Below, piece after piece: positions 1-10,914 of a stretch of 29,654 nt of DNA. Made by a program: the position numbers and the translations under genes. Every line of letters starts with the position of its first letter. Positions within the stretch are counted from its first letter, which is position 1. The stretch comes from Triparma columacea (taxonomy: Eukaryota; Sar; Bolidophyceae; Parmales; Triparmaceae): positions 21,156 to 50,809 of the forward strand of contig BRYA01001470.1 in assembly GCA_030267965.1 (NCBI GenBank), read 5' to 3'. The notes beneath the pieces are model-generated. The model worked only from the letters and a program-made list of their open reading frames with translations, was not told where the DNA came from and made no database searches.

Positions 1-50
1 CTCCCACCCCCCCCCCCCCCCCCGCTCCTATCGAGACTGCTACCCCCCCG
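1..50. repeat. Poly-C tract and left edge of window
   Basis: A C-rich run (about 7-23) sits just before the first gene. The frame of the first gene stays open from its ATG at 51 back to base 1, so this could be upstream coding sequence or 5' leader. Similar C runs occur elsewhere in introns and intergenic DNA of the window. Confidence 0.6.
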
Positions 51-1741
51 ATGGAGGGCCCGACAAACCAAAAAGTCACGACCCCGCATGTGCCCTCGCC
101 AGACAAAGATTCTGAAGCGCCCAAGAGGCAAGCCCTCACGCCATACGAGAAACAGTTAAAGTCTCAACTTTCACGCCGTAACACTCAGATAGAGCTCCTA
201 AAAAATCAGCTCATCGCCCACGGCGATGCGCCAATAGAAGAAGTTGTCTCACTGGAAGAGGCGAACAATAGGTGAGAATAGACAAGAGAAGGTGCAGGAC
301 AGTTCTAGCACTAATGCAACCATTCGCATCGCAGACTGAAGGCCGCTCTTCAGAAACTCATGGAAGGCGACGAGAAGGCTCAAGATGACTTTGACAAGTG
401 GGACAAGTTCATTCAGAATCACCCCGAGCATATCAAGGCCAAAGAAGAGGAGGCAAAGGCTTGGGTAGAAAACAACAGACTTCCCAACGAGGAGGCCTGC
501 AAGACCATGAAGACCTTCGTCCCCCCAAACATCTATCAATCCAACCTAAAGGAACTGAAGAAGCACCTTCCCGAAAAGATTGCTCAGAGGATTTTCACAC
601 GGAAGGTTTTGTGGCTGATTCGCGCAGAGAAGACCGCAATTGCCAAAATCCACATCGCGGAGCTAAAGACTAAGTACCAGGCCAATGCTCTAGACATTGT
701 CGAACTTAGGGCTGTTGTTTCTGCTCTTCCTCCTTTCTTTGAAAACGACGCCGATGGTGCAAAGCTAGGTGAGAATAGACAAGACGTGAAGAAACAGCCC
801 GACTTCCACCTCGGTGGTGGCTTGATTTGTCGTGATTCTAACTTTGCTAACCTTCGGCCTTCCCTTCGGCCTTCTCAGCATGGAAAACGGGACTTGTAGA
901 CCGTTTGCACGAACTCGTGGCACAGCAAGAGAGGGGAGACGTGCTCAAAAGAAATTCATCCTATGGCGACACGAAGAGCGGCCCATTCGACCCTGCGGCC
1001 TCACCGCTGAAGATTACCCACCACGTCTCGACCCCATATGGGAAAAACGACATCGACAGCATCCGGAAAACGTGCCAACATGGCGGGACATTCACTGCCA
1101 ACAGGGACACAATACGGAAGGCCAAGGAAGAGCCTACCGTAGTTGTGCCAAATGAAGATAGAATAAATCCTGAGGCCATTGGTAGTATCATCAAAGGCAA
1201 CGAGAACTTTCTCGAGCGCCTCAATAGCTGTTTACAGGGAAATAAGACGGACACAGTGAGCACAACATCGAACGCGACCACTGAAGCTACTGCCGTAATC
1301 GGAAACCAAACCAACAACAAAGACGCCATCAAGGCCAAACTCAATGGCTTGTTCGGGGGTGGGGTTACAATGACGAAACAGAAACCACTCTCGTCTCGTA
1401 ACATTCCCACCTCCAAGCTGTCCTTCTTGGAGGAAATCAAGGCAAAGAAAGCAAACAAAGCCGCCGCCAAGGAAAACTCTGCACCCCAGACCTCCACCCA
1501 ATCTAAGCTGTCCTTCTTGGAGGAAATAACAGCCAAAAAGGCCGTCACCACCAACGACGAGAACATCACCCCAACAAAGCATCTTCAGCCCGTCAAGGCT
1601 GCAAACTCGACTACTTGCCGTGCCTTCGCCCTCGCAGACAGAACCAACACACCGTCTTCAACTCTCAAAGTGCAGGCTAAAAAATCAAATACGTCATCCT
1701 TCCTCGAGGAATTAACCAAAAGGAGGGCTTGCATTGAGTAA
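51..1741 (+). CDS. Coiled-coil protein with three C-terminal FLEEI motifs (unrecognised family)
   Basis: Three exons, 51-271, 335-768 and 879-1741, keep one frame and give 505 aa. Both introns start GTGAG and end CAG. The N-terminal part is charged and helical (about residues 28-150). Residues 150-235 form a compact block with LWLIRAEKTAIAKIHIAEL and LDIVELRAVVSALP that looks like a conserved domain, but I cannot name it. The middle is low-complexity. The C-terminus carries KLSFLEEIKAKKANK (residue 398), KLSFLEEITAKKA (428) and SSFLEELTKRRACIE (491, the very end). These amphipathic, basic-ended motifs resemble WH2 actin-binding helices in spacing, so an actin-related role is possible but only a guess. 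The start at ATG 51 is the first ATG seen; the open frame reaches the window edge, so the gene may begin further left. Its 3' end faces the PHD gene 87 bp away. Confidence 0.8.
272..334 (+). other. Intron 1 of the first gene, with shared 5' head
   Basis: A 63-nt intron after exon base 271 (codon phase 2). It starts GTGAGAATAGACAAGA, the same 16 nt that start the next intron of this gene, and ends TCGCAG. Splicing joins codon AG|A and continues the protein as RLKAALQKLMEG. Confidence 0.85.
769..878 (+). other. Intron 2 of the first gene, with shared 5' head
   Basis: A 110-nt intron (codon phase 1) starting GTGAGAATAGACAAGA, identical to the first 16 nt of the previous intron; the three exon bases before the donor (TAG) match too. 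It holds two CTAAC-type branch motifs near 835-851 and ends CTTCTCAG. Splicing gives GAKAWKTGLVDRL. Confidence 0.85.
851..874 (+). repeat. Tandem 12-bp duplication in an intron 3' tract
   Basis: The unit CCTTCGGCCTTC occurs twice head to tail directly before the acceptor TCAG of intron 2, extending its pyrimidine tract. Confidence 0.9.
1415..1542 (+). repeat. Coding repeat, two units 90 bp apart
   Basis: The codons for KLSFLEEI at 1415 and at 1505 are identical at the nucleotide level over the shared part (AAGCTGTCCTTCTTGGAGGA), and the following AKKA codons are similar. The period is 90 bp (30 residues). A more diverged third copy ends the protein (1694-1738). Confidence 0.9.
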
Positions 1742-1828
1742 AGAAGGAGAAGCGAAATCTTCAGTTAGCTATGTAACAACAGTTTTTCTGTGTAAATCTA
1801 AAGTCTCCGCTTCTTCCCCCCCATCTTC

Positions 1829-4800
1829 TTACGTCATCGTCACGTCTTCCTCTACTTCCCCCTCGTCTTCCTCCTCCTCTTCTTCGTCCTCCCCGAATGC
1901 TCCGTCATCGTACCTTCGCTTTTTCTTCCTCTGCTTTTCGGAAACCCTGTATTCCTGTCGCTTCTTCTTCATCCTCTCCCTTTGTGCTTCCCTGTTCTGT
2001 ACAGCCTTTAGCCACGCGTCCAGGTCTTTGTTCGCGCTCGGAGGGGGGGTCCTATCCGGTATGACGAAGGGGTTGTAGTTTTCTTCACCGCCACCCGGAG
2101 GTAGACCATTGAACGCAGCGGACCTGTCTGGATGGTGCAAATTGCAGTAAGCGAGGGGCACAATTACACCGTCTTCGTCCTCGTTAGTCTCGCAATGGGC
2201 AAAGCGGAGAGCGAATTCGGACGTCACTAGCATGTCTCCAACTCTCACTTTGAACCACTCCTCCTCACTGTAGCCGTCCTTTTCGCACTCCATCTTGTAC
2301 CCCGCGTACTTGCTCATGGAAGCCTTTTTAAGCTTAAGTTCCTCGGCCTTGACGAGAGCTTCCGTGGGAAGAGGTTCGTCGTTGAGCACAGCACTAGAGA
2401 ACTCATCTTTCTCAGAGCCAGGCTCGTAGTACTTTCTTCGCTTGAAGTTCATAAGGTCTTTTTTGTCGGATCTACGCTGCATCCGCTCGATTTCAAGTTT
2501 CTTGCGGAGCTTTACAAGCACCTCCCTTTCAAACTCTTCCTTCTTCTTTTTATTTCTCTCCTCCTCGTTTTGATTCTTCTTTCGGAGCTTGGATACTGCG
2601 GCGAGCGTAGCGAGGTGTTAGCGACCTCGATACTTTGGCTGCGCTGCACTGCACGTGCTCACCTTCTTCATGAATAAGAGTTTCTCTCTTCACCAATTCC
2701 TTGGTTGCTTGTGAGACCTTGGCGTTGTAAATCTCGGCACAAACGGGATGAAACGTTACAGTGCAGTCTTTCGCACAACACCTTACCAGCCCCCTCTTGG
2801 TAACGGCATTGGGGTCTCGTGCCTCATCGAAGAGACCGCACAAAGCGCACCTTTCTCTGTCGCACGTTGTCGACTTCCTTTCGACCTCGTAGCAAAAAAT
2901 CCTGCAGCCTTCATGGACCCACTTGTTGTCGGGCGTCGGCGACATAGGCCCACCTACGTGGTGGCACATGACGCAAGGGTGAAGGGGCCTCTTCCAGCTG
3001 GAAGATAAGCCGACAGAATTAACGGGGGAGGAGCCTGCGTCTTTGGAGTTCGGATTCTTTAGCAGGCGGGCTGTGCGGACCGGGCGCGGCGTTATTGACT
3101 GCTCAGGTGTGGGGGAAGAGGAAGATGTTGATTGGGAGGACGAAGAAGAACCAACGGGTGGGGTAGGGGAGTTGTTGCTCTTGGCAACGTTGCAAACACA
3201 GCATATCCACCGCTTCCGTTTTCCGGTACCGGTTATCATGCCCTCGTCGTAGCAGCAGTCTTGATGGGCTATGAGACCACAGAGGAAGCACTGTGACAGG
3301 CGCAAGGGTTAGCGAGGATGGATGCATGTAACCAATTTTGTCTCCCTTTCTCACTCACCTTGTACATCTTGGCCTCCGACGAATCAGATGTCTTGCAAAC
3401 AGCGCAGCTGTATGTGGCTTGTATTGCAGGATCGTCAGGATCCTCATGAGATGAAGGGGGAACCAGGTCGAGGTTGAAGTTGATGGGTTTTGTGGAGAGG
3501 TTCCCTGGCTTGAGGCACACGGCACGAAGAGGGCCGTCCTCGAGAGGAACGTGGCAAATCAGAGGCTCCACAAATCCATCTGTGTACTTCTTTACTGTCG
3601 GAGGGGGGCACGTGGGGGTTGGAGGAGAGGCCAGATGCAACTTCACTCTTTTTCTCGTGGGCCTTGGGTTTTTCCTGTTGGACGTCTCGTCGTCGGCGGC
3701 GGTGGATTCAGGGGTGGATTCAGGAAGGGAAGCGCGAGGAGAAAGAAAAGAAAGTTCGCCGTCAGTGGTCTCTATCCCCGCTCCCCTGTACCACTCTTTT
3801 ACACTATTGGCGACCCCCTTCATGCACTTAGGAACGTCCACCATGGCCATCGCATTGTGCGCTCCATTCAAAGGCGAGTCCAATTCCGCCTCTTCAGTCT
3901 CCGCATGACCGAGCATCAGCTTACCGCCCACACTGACGACAACCTTGACCTCGGATGGTTTTCTGTGCTCGGTGCCCTTCAAAACTGTGCCATTCACACA
4001 GTCACTAACGACTTGCATAGGTCCAAGAGAAGGATTTGCCAGCGAAGAAGAGTGTTTCCTGGACTTCTTACTGTTCTTATGCTCACACCAAACGATGGAG
4101 TTACCGAAAACATCGTCCTCATTCTTCATCGTATTATTGTTGTACCTGGGGAAAGACTCCAGCTGAAAGTTATTTCCATCCGGCCTGTTTGCAATATTGC
4201 AGGGGTCTGGTTTTGAAGGGTTCCGCAGGTACTTAGGGAACGTCGCCCTGGTCACATAAGCCGGTTCCTTTTGGAGAAAATTTGCAACGTTGGTGGTGGG
4301 GATCATCAGTTGCTTCACACTGGAATCAATCTGATCGTGGTTTATCACATTCGTCCTCGACGAGGAGTTGCACAGCCTCACCGAGACTCGGATAGCCTTC
4401 TTATTACGGATTCCCCCCCTCCCCGCCTCCTCCCCTCCATCGCCCCCTCCATCGCCCCCCGCAGAACTCCCACCTCTCACCACCAACTTGCCATTAAACC
4501 TCTTTAGGTCATCAACCCCAACGATAGCCTCCTTAAACCCCCCAGCATTCTCCTGAACGTGCGAACTGAACACTCGGTTGTACCTCTCCATCACCACAAT
4601 ATTGACTTTAGTCTGAAGGTCTTTGTCGCCAAAGAAATCCTCCACTTCATCCTCAATGGCGGGCATGGGGAAGTAGCTGGTTGGGATAGCACCCGAAACT
4701 ACGCCTTTGGGCCATTGCCAGCTCGACGCCTCCATCCCCTGTGGATATATATGGGGTTCTCCCCCGCTCGGTCTTCGGGACTTTGTTGTGTCGCTTTGAA

Positions 4801-4903
4801 CCTCCTCTTGTTCACCCCTATCGAGGGATAACAAGACCTCTGAGCAGACGTCATCAGTAAGGCGTGGTTCCACCTCATATTCTCTTGTTTTTCCGAAGGG
4901 CAT
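1829..4903 (-). CDS. PHD plus extended-PHD zinc-finger nuclear protein
   Basis: Exons 3359-4903, 2663-3290 and 1829-2595 (minus strand) encode 979 aa; introns are 68 and 67 nt. The first PHD finger is split by intron 1 and has C500, C503, C516, C519, H524, C527, C545, C548 (Cys4-His-Cys3). After a Ser/Pro linker comes an extended PHD module (about 621-712): HPCVMC, WVHEGC, CALC, CC..C, FHPVC. PHD-ePHD pairs are known from JADE, BRPF and PHF14-type chromatin proteins and usually read histone H3. After a charged helical stretch, about residues 815-890 look folded (EEEWFKVRVGDMLVTSEF, VPLAYCNLHHPDRSAAFNG); the protein ends in a basic segment and an acidic tail. I see no acetyltransferase, bromo or PWWP domain. 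The start is the first ATG of exon 1 at 4903; the frame is open a little further upstream without an ATG. Histone reader is inferred; the zinc fingers are seen. Confidence 0.85.
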
Positions 4904-5055
4904 CGAGTCCCTTCTTTTTTCAGCACTCCTGGAGCTTGTGTCCAATTGTGGGGTTGTTTGGCCAAAGTTTTTGTGGCCCTAGATCCGGTGACGGCAAGAA
5001 ATAGTAAACCGCCATAATCCACAACTGCAACACCGAGGGAAATTCTAGTGAAGCC
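4904..5055. promoter_or_regulatory. Divergent 5' region of the PHD and LRR/EF-hand genes
   Basis: Only 152 bp separate the two start codons, so both promoters and 5' leaders must lie here or overlap the opposite gene. No clear TATA box was seen. Confidence 0.5.
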
Positions 5056-8000
5056 ATGGCGGGGGGAGATTCCAAGCTGAAGAAATCCTCCTCAGTTGGA
5101 GCTGTTAACACTAATCCCGAAAGCCAAACTATGAGTGAACCGAAGATGATCAAGAAGTTCGGTGTGATGAAGGGGGAAGGGGACAACTCAAATAACCCTG
5201 AATTCGCCCATATGTCTCATTTCAGTGATATTTCGAAGCTTAGGGCCCAAGCCCCTGCGGGGGACGAGAGGTTGAATGACTATAACTTGGAAAGGATCCA
5301 TCGCTTCGTTGATCAGCCTCTTGAGAAGCTCGGGGATGAAAGGAAACTGCTCCGAGAGGGAATGAAGAATCTCGGGAGCTCCGTGAGGGAAGTTGTCTCT
5401 CCCTTTGTCAACGAGGAGGCTCCAAACTTTGTGTTGGATAAGAAATTCGGGCAGAAGATAGCGCCCAAGGCCAAGGTCAACCACACGGTGCAGATGACCA
5501 AACCTGATGGGACTGTCGAGACCCTGAGCTACGATATATCTGCCAAGGCAACCCATTCGGATTTGTCCATGAGGAAGGCCTCCCTTGTGAAGTACAAGAA
5601 GGTGAGCGTGACCCCCCCCAGTTCCGCTTTCCACCTTCCATCTTCCACCATTCATCACTTCTCTTACCAAAAACAAACACCCACGCCTCCCCGCAGAACA
5701 TCCCCCAAGAACACGACACAGGCCTTGGGACGCTTTCTCGATACGGTGATGGAGACGGATCTTTCTGGGATCGTTGGCTGACTCCCACCAGCGACGCTGG
5801 CAAGGGCTCCTACAAGACCGGGTCCGTCATCCCTCGCTCTGGCTTCAAGAAGTTCAATGACGGCGGATTTGCGAAGGGCCTCGTTGACTGTGGCAACCCG
5901 GCAAGGGTGAATCCCTACAGCCTCTACCAGGATGAAGCCACGCGCCCCGGAGTCAAGAACGTTATAATCGGGGGCAACGCCAAACGTCATCAGTACAGCA
6001 GGGACCAAATCAAGGTTACACACACAAAGAAGAAAGACTTCATGGCAAAGGAGCACGTGAAAGGGATGACAACGCGGCAACCTTCAGCATCATCACTGAA
6101 GCCTAGCAAGTACGATAATCAGTACTTTATGAATGACGACGATATAATGTCCTCGGACACAGAATCTTCCGAATCAGACTTTGACGAAGATGCCATCATC
6201 TCTTCGCTCTCCAACCCCAGGCACCTGAGGGAGAGCGTCAACATTATGAAAAGACGAGTGGAGGTCGAGCTTAAGGGCACGGCGCCAATCGTGCAAAGGA
6301 AGCGCGCGGTGAACCTTCACTTCAAAAAAGACACCCTTGACAAGGTCACGGCAGAGAACTATTTCGGCAAGGGTAGCGGAAATTGGGGGGCGGCAAAAGA
6401 GTCATTCTACCACCTTCATCATCAGCTAGAGCATCAAAAATCCCACCACTACACGCAGGAGCAGTATGAGTCACTCGTCCACAATATTTTGGACGACGGC
6501 GAGGTGACGAGCGATAGTGAGGAGGAGGAGGAAGTAGAAGAGAAGCCAGTAACTTCGAAATCGCCCGACGAGGAGACGGAACGGAAGGAACGCACGAAGC
6601 TGATGCGTTTGGCAGGCATGGTTCCTTCCGAGTCCGACGGCGACGCCGTACCTCATGAAAACGAGGTCAAGAGGTTGCTCATCCCCAAGCTTGAAATGGA
6701 TAAGGCGGCAGAAAAGAAAAAGGCAGAGAACGACGTTCTCAACTCGGAGGAGCTTGAACTCAACATCGATTACCTGAACCAAATTGCCGGAAGGTTCAAC
6801 CAGGCCACCGCCCGGACGAAGTTCCTGTACTGCTGCACGCTAGCTCGCGATGGTCTCGGAATCCCTCCCCGGATGGGCCCAATAATAAGGAAGAGTAGGA
6901 CAATCGACATTCAACTCTCTCACCAGGGCATGGGGGACGAGTTGGCCGTCCTCTTCAGTAAGGCCCTGGGGGACATACCAGAGGTGCAAAGGGTCGATGT
7001 TTCTGACAATAGGCTATCCGACATCGGCTGCTACGCTATTCTTCACGCCCTCGAAAAGAAGGATGACCTCTACTCTCTAGTTATTGGAAGCAACAAGATA
7101 GACGGAGCTGCCGCAGAGAAATTAGCGGAGATGATGGCTAACCCAGACTGCCCCCTGAAGGTGCTGGGCGTTTCCGATGCAGACCTCGATGACGGAGAGT
7201 GCGTCGAGTTTATTGACGCCCTGGCGACGAACAAAAATCTGACTGATTTGGACATGTCGAGGAATATCATTGGGTCTGACGAATCTCTCAACGTTGTTCA
7301 GCCCGAGCTCACCACTGGGGGAGAGGCCATTGCAGCTTATCTCGCCAGCGAAGGTTGCAAACTGAAGAGACTCAACTTGCAGTGGAACTTGATTCGCTTC
7401 AACTCTGCAGTTGAAATTGGAGACGCCTTGGCAGTCAACGACAGCCTGGAGTCGCTCAATCTCAACTACAACGCATTTGGACCTGACGGTGGAATGGCCG
7501 TGGGCCAGGCGCTCATCGAGAACACCAGGTTGCAGCATTTGAAACTACAAGACAACGGTATCACCCCCCAGGCTGCTTTCTGCATTGCCGTTGCTTGCAG
7601 GCAGAATAGCTCCCTGAGGAGTATCGACCTCTCCGGAAACCCACTAGGGCAGATGGGCGGCAAAGCTATTATGGCCCTTCCTATTGAGTTGACCAGCGGC
7701 CTGGATGTTAAGTTCGACAAGTGTAACTTGCAGTTGCTCGACGACAAGTGCTGGTTTGACCCCGAAACGCCATCGGGAGTATACACCGCAGATGCTTCGG
7801 TTGCGAAGGAAGAGATTCTGGAGCTCAGGGAAGACTTCTCTGAGAGGTCTGAAGAGCTCATCTTGATCATTGACAAAACGCTCGAGGCCCAGGTCCCGGG
7901 CGGGGTTGCCCTCAAGCCGTCGATAAAAAAGCCGATATCAGGCGAAATGAGAGTCCAGCTGGACATGGTGAAGAATCAGCTTCATCAAAGGCTGGACCTA

Positions 8001-10823
8001 TCGGAGCCGTACGACCGTGCGGTCCTCATTGAATTATTACGAATCGTGGCACAGAGGGAAGGATGCGCCCTCGTTCTCCCGGAGGAAAAACCTGACATGG
8101 AGGCATCCAACTTTGTGAGGATTAAGTACTTCGACGAGTACGGGAAGATGGAGGTTGTGGAACTCAATCGAATCATTACCGAAACCCTGCCCAACGAGGT
8201 CGACGAGGAGTTCGTGAAGTTTCTGAGCGGCGAGAGGGACCCCGCAGAAATCTTTAGGATGTTCGACAAGGATGGAAGTGGCGAAATTGACAAGGAGGAG
8301 CTGAAGATGGTCTTCAAGCAGATTGGCAAGGACGCAAGCGAAAGGGAAATCGAGAGAGTTATGACGCAATTCGACATTGACGGCAGCGGAAGCATCGAGC
8401 TTGACGAGTTCACTGATTTCCTCGAGCAACTCAATGACGAAATGTCAGACTTGAGGCTCAAGGAGAAGAAGATGGTCGTGCCAGGGAACAAGGAGGTATG
8501 GAGGCCACCTGGTGTTGGGTATGTCGAGTTCAAGGCCATCTTCCAACCAAAGCTGTCTCTTCCAGGGAAGGGAAGCAGCACCGACAACGACACCTTGGAT
8601 CGCGTCTTGAATCAGGTGAAGAAAACAACCGGAGAGGCTTCAACAATGCTAATTATGAGCTTAAGCATGATGAGACTCGGGGTGGAGGAAGGGCAGAGGG
8701 TATTCGAGGAGCTCCTCAAGGTTCACCCTAAGGGAGACAGGGTGGAAACCCTCAAGCTGTTGCTACCCGTCATGGCCAACCCTCAGCAGGCAAGGGTGTT
8801 CATAGACATGAACTTGAGGGATAGGAACCCTTATAAGATTAAGGCGAAGGTTACCGTCTCGCCGAAAGAGTTGACCGACCATGGAGGCCCCGCAACGATC
8901 GTCCACATAGACCCGGAGGATGAGGATGTCATGACAGTCCAGTTTGAGGACGACAACAGCATGGCCGTGGTGGAGAAATCCCAATTGACTCTTACAGACC
9001 GCTACGCCACCGTCACGGCGGAAACTGAGAAGAGGAGGTTGCAGCAGCTGCTCGGAAACGCTTACTATCCTATCATGGGAATCCCAACGGCACACTACAA
9101 ACTGGATTTGAGTTCAAAGAACGACAGGATGTGCCTGCAGAAGCTGGCCGCCATCAACAACAGCGAAACTCATGCAAGAAGGTCCGAAAAGCTCGGAGAC
9201 ACATCTCAGAAGGGCAACTGGATGAACTTTAGGAATGAAGTCTTCAGGGGAGCTCCATTTACTGTGACCTCATGGTGGCTCGATCCGGTGCCCCAACAAG
9301 GAATATTAGAATTCGACTACGTCTCTACGTTCAGGCCGATCGATAGCGTGAAGCCGCTCAGCGAAGAAAGGTTCTTGGCCCTCTTGAAGGTGGGGTTCTA
9401 CCAGAACGAGGATAACGCCGCAGACGAAATCAATGAAGCTCGGGAGAAGCTCAAGTCCATGGAGACTGAGCTCAAATACAGCAAGGAATTCCAGTATGGT
9501 CTTTGGAGTGGGGAGTTAAGATCGGATAAAGAGGGGAAGGACAAATTTGGGTTGGAACTTGCGACGCTCCTCGGCGAGATTACCCCGGAACTGGTCGACC
9601 AGCTTGAGGAGGAAGCCAATCTGGCAGAAGAGAAAGAAAAGGCCAAGGCCTCGAGTAGGCCCGGCACTGGTACCCCCGGGAGCAGGCCACGTACTAGGGA
9701 GGAGCCAGCAAGCGGAAGGACAGCATCGAACGCAAGGGTACTTGACGACAGTGCAAAGGACGCGCTGAGGCAGAGAATGGGGTTGCTCGGTGGTGGAGGA
9801 GGAGGTATAGGAACCACGGCGTTAGGTGGAGCTCAAGGAGGAGTTTTCGCGAAGGGTACGTTTATCCCGATGGGGGCGACCGGGGGGCGTGGGGGGCCCA
9901 CCTTTGTCCCCAAATTCAATGCTGGGAACAGGTTCAGTGTGGCCCTGATGAAAAAGGCAGGAAACGACGTTGGCGTATTCTCTAAGATGGCCACCAAGCT
10001 TTCTCGCATGAGCCAGCTCGTCACAGCCGCATCCAAGCTGAGAAAGAAGGCCAAGAAGATAAGGGCCAAGATTCTCTTGGAGCAAATGCAGGATCTCATA
10101 TGTATGAGATGGATCACCGCCCTGCAGGCAAGATTCTTGGTCGAAAAGTTCAGCAACATGCTCAGGGAGCAGGCTGCCTCAGCCGATGAGTGGAGCCTCA
10201 AGCTGGACCTTGTCTGCACTCTTCACTCGAGGATTACTGACCTTTACAACTTTGACATTGTCATTAGCTGTTTGTCTTTGGAGGAGCAGGCGAAGATTAC
10301 GTTCAGGTTAGGGTGGCTCAACACTTGGAACCCACTGAAACCCGACTTTTACTACGAGCTGCAGCACACAAGGCGGGAGGAAAGGTTAGTGAGCAAGGCG
10401 CTCTTGCACCTTGCCGTCGTAGAACCTGGGGAGAACTGGTTGGAAGAAACGTTCGCTTGGAGTAGGTTTGACAAGGCCATTCCGGGGTGGGAGCTGCCGA
10501 GGACTTGGTTCACAGAGGATGGCATGCCCTCCAAGGGAGTGCTCAAGCTGACGTACTATAGCGGGGAGGGGAAGGGCCTCGAGGAGTGTGATCCGAGGTG
10601 GAGGCTCAGACACGCAATCATGGGCATTTGCTTGGCAAGGCCGCCCGCCTTCATAAGGGACGACCCCGATCGCATCTACAAGAGCAGGCTACCTGCCGGA
10701 AAGCCGATTCTGGAAATTGCACAGAAGCTGCTGGAGAGGGAGGGGATCCAGCTCTATTACAGTAGCAGATTCAAGGGGAAGGGGCGTAAAACGGATGTTC
10801 CGCTGCCGAGCGGTAACTTGTAA
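5056..10823 (+). CDS. Large LRR and EF-hand protein (1890 aa)
   Basis: Two exons, 5056-5601 and 5697-10823, joined by a 95-nt GTGAG...CGCAG intron in phase 0. The N-terminal third is basic and low-complexity, with an acidic patch near residue 330. Residues about 585-850 are leucine-rich repeats of the ribonuclease-inhibitor type (LNLQWNLIRFNSAVEIGDAL, LQHLKLQDNGITPQAA, IDLSGNPLGQMGGKAI). Two canonical EF-hands follow at about 1035-1095, with loops DKDGSGEIDKEE and DIDGSGSIELDE, so calcium binding is very likely. A glycine-rich linker (about 1540-1585) and a Lys-rich helix (about 1615-1645) precede the C-terminal part, where a P-x2-G-[IV]-L-x3-Y motif recurs in two W-rich segments. No kinase, protease or membrane segment was seen. 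A cytoskeletal or flagellar calcium-responsive scaffold is a reasonable guess, not shown. The start has ATG in context GCCATGGCG. The 3' end is 91 bp from the convergent IQ gene. Confidence 0.85.
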
Positions 10824-10914
10824 TATAATCCAATCATCATGTAAAGGATAGTGTGAAGATATGTCAAATGAAAAAATGAAACAATTCAACAACAATAGTA
10901 TTTTCATGGGGCTA

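Noticed and set aside
961..1569. Minus-strand open frame of 202 codons opposite gene 1
   Set aside because: Antisense to the exon encoding the FLEEI repeats; its apparent hydrophobicity is a by-product of the opposite frame.
3551..4216. Plus-strand open frame of 221 codons opposite the PHD gene
   Set aside because: Antisense to the long first exon of the PHD gene, without ordered domains.
7985..8593. Minus-strand open frame of 202 codons opposite the EF-hand region
   Set aside because: Antisense to two canonical EF-hand loops; Ser/Leu-rich shadow translation.
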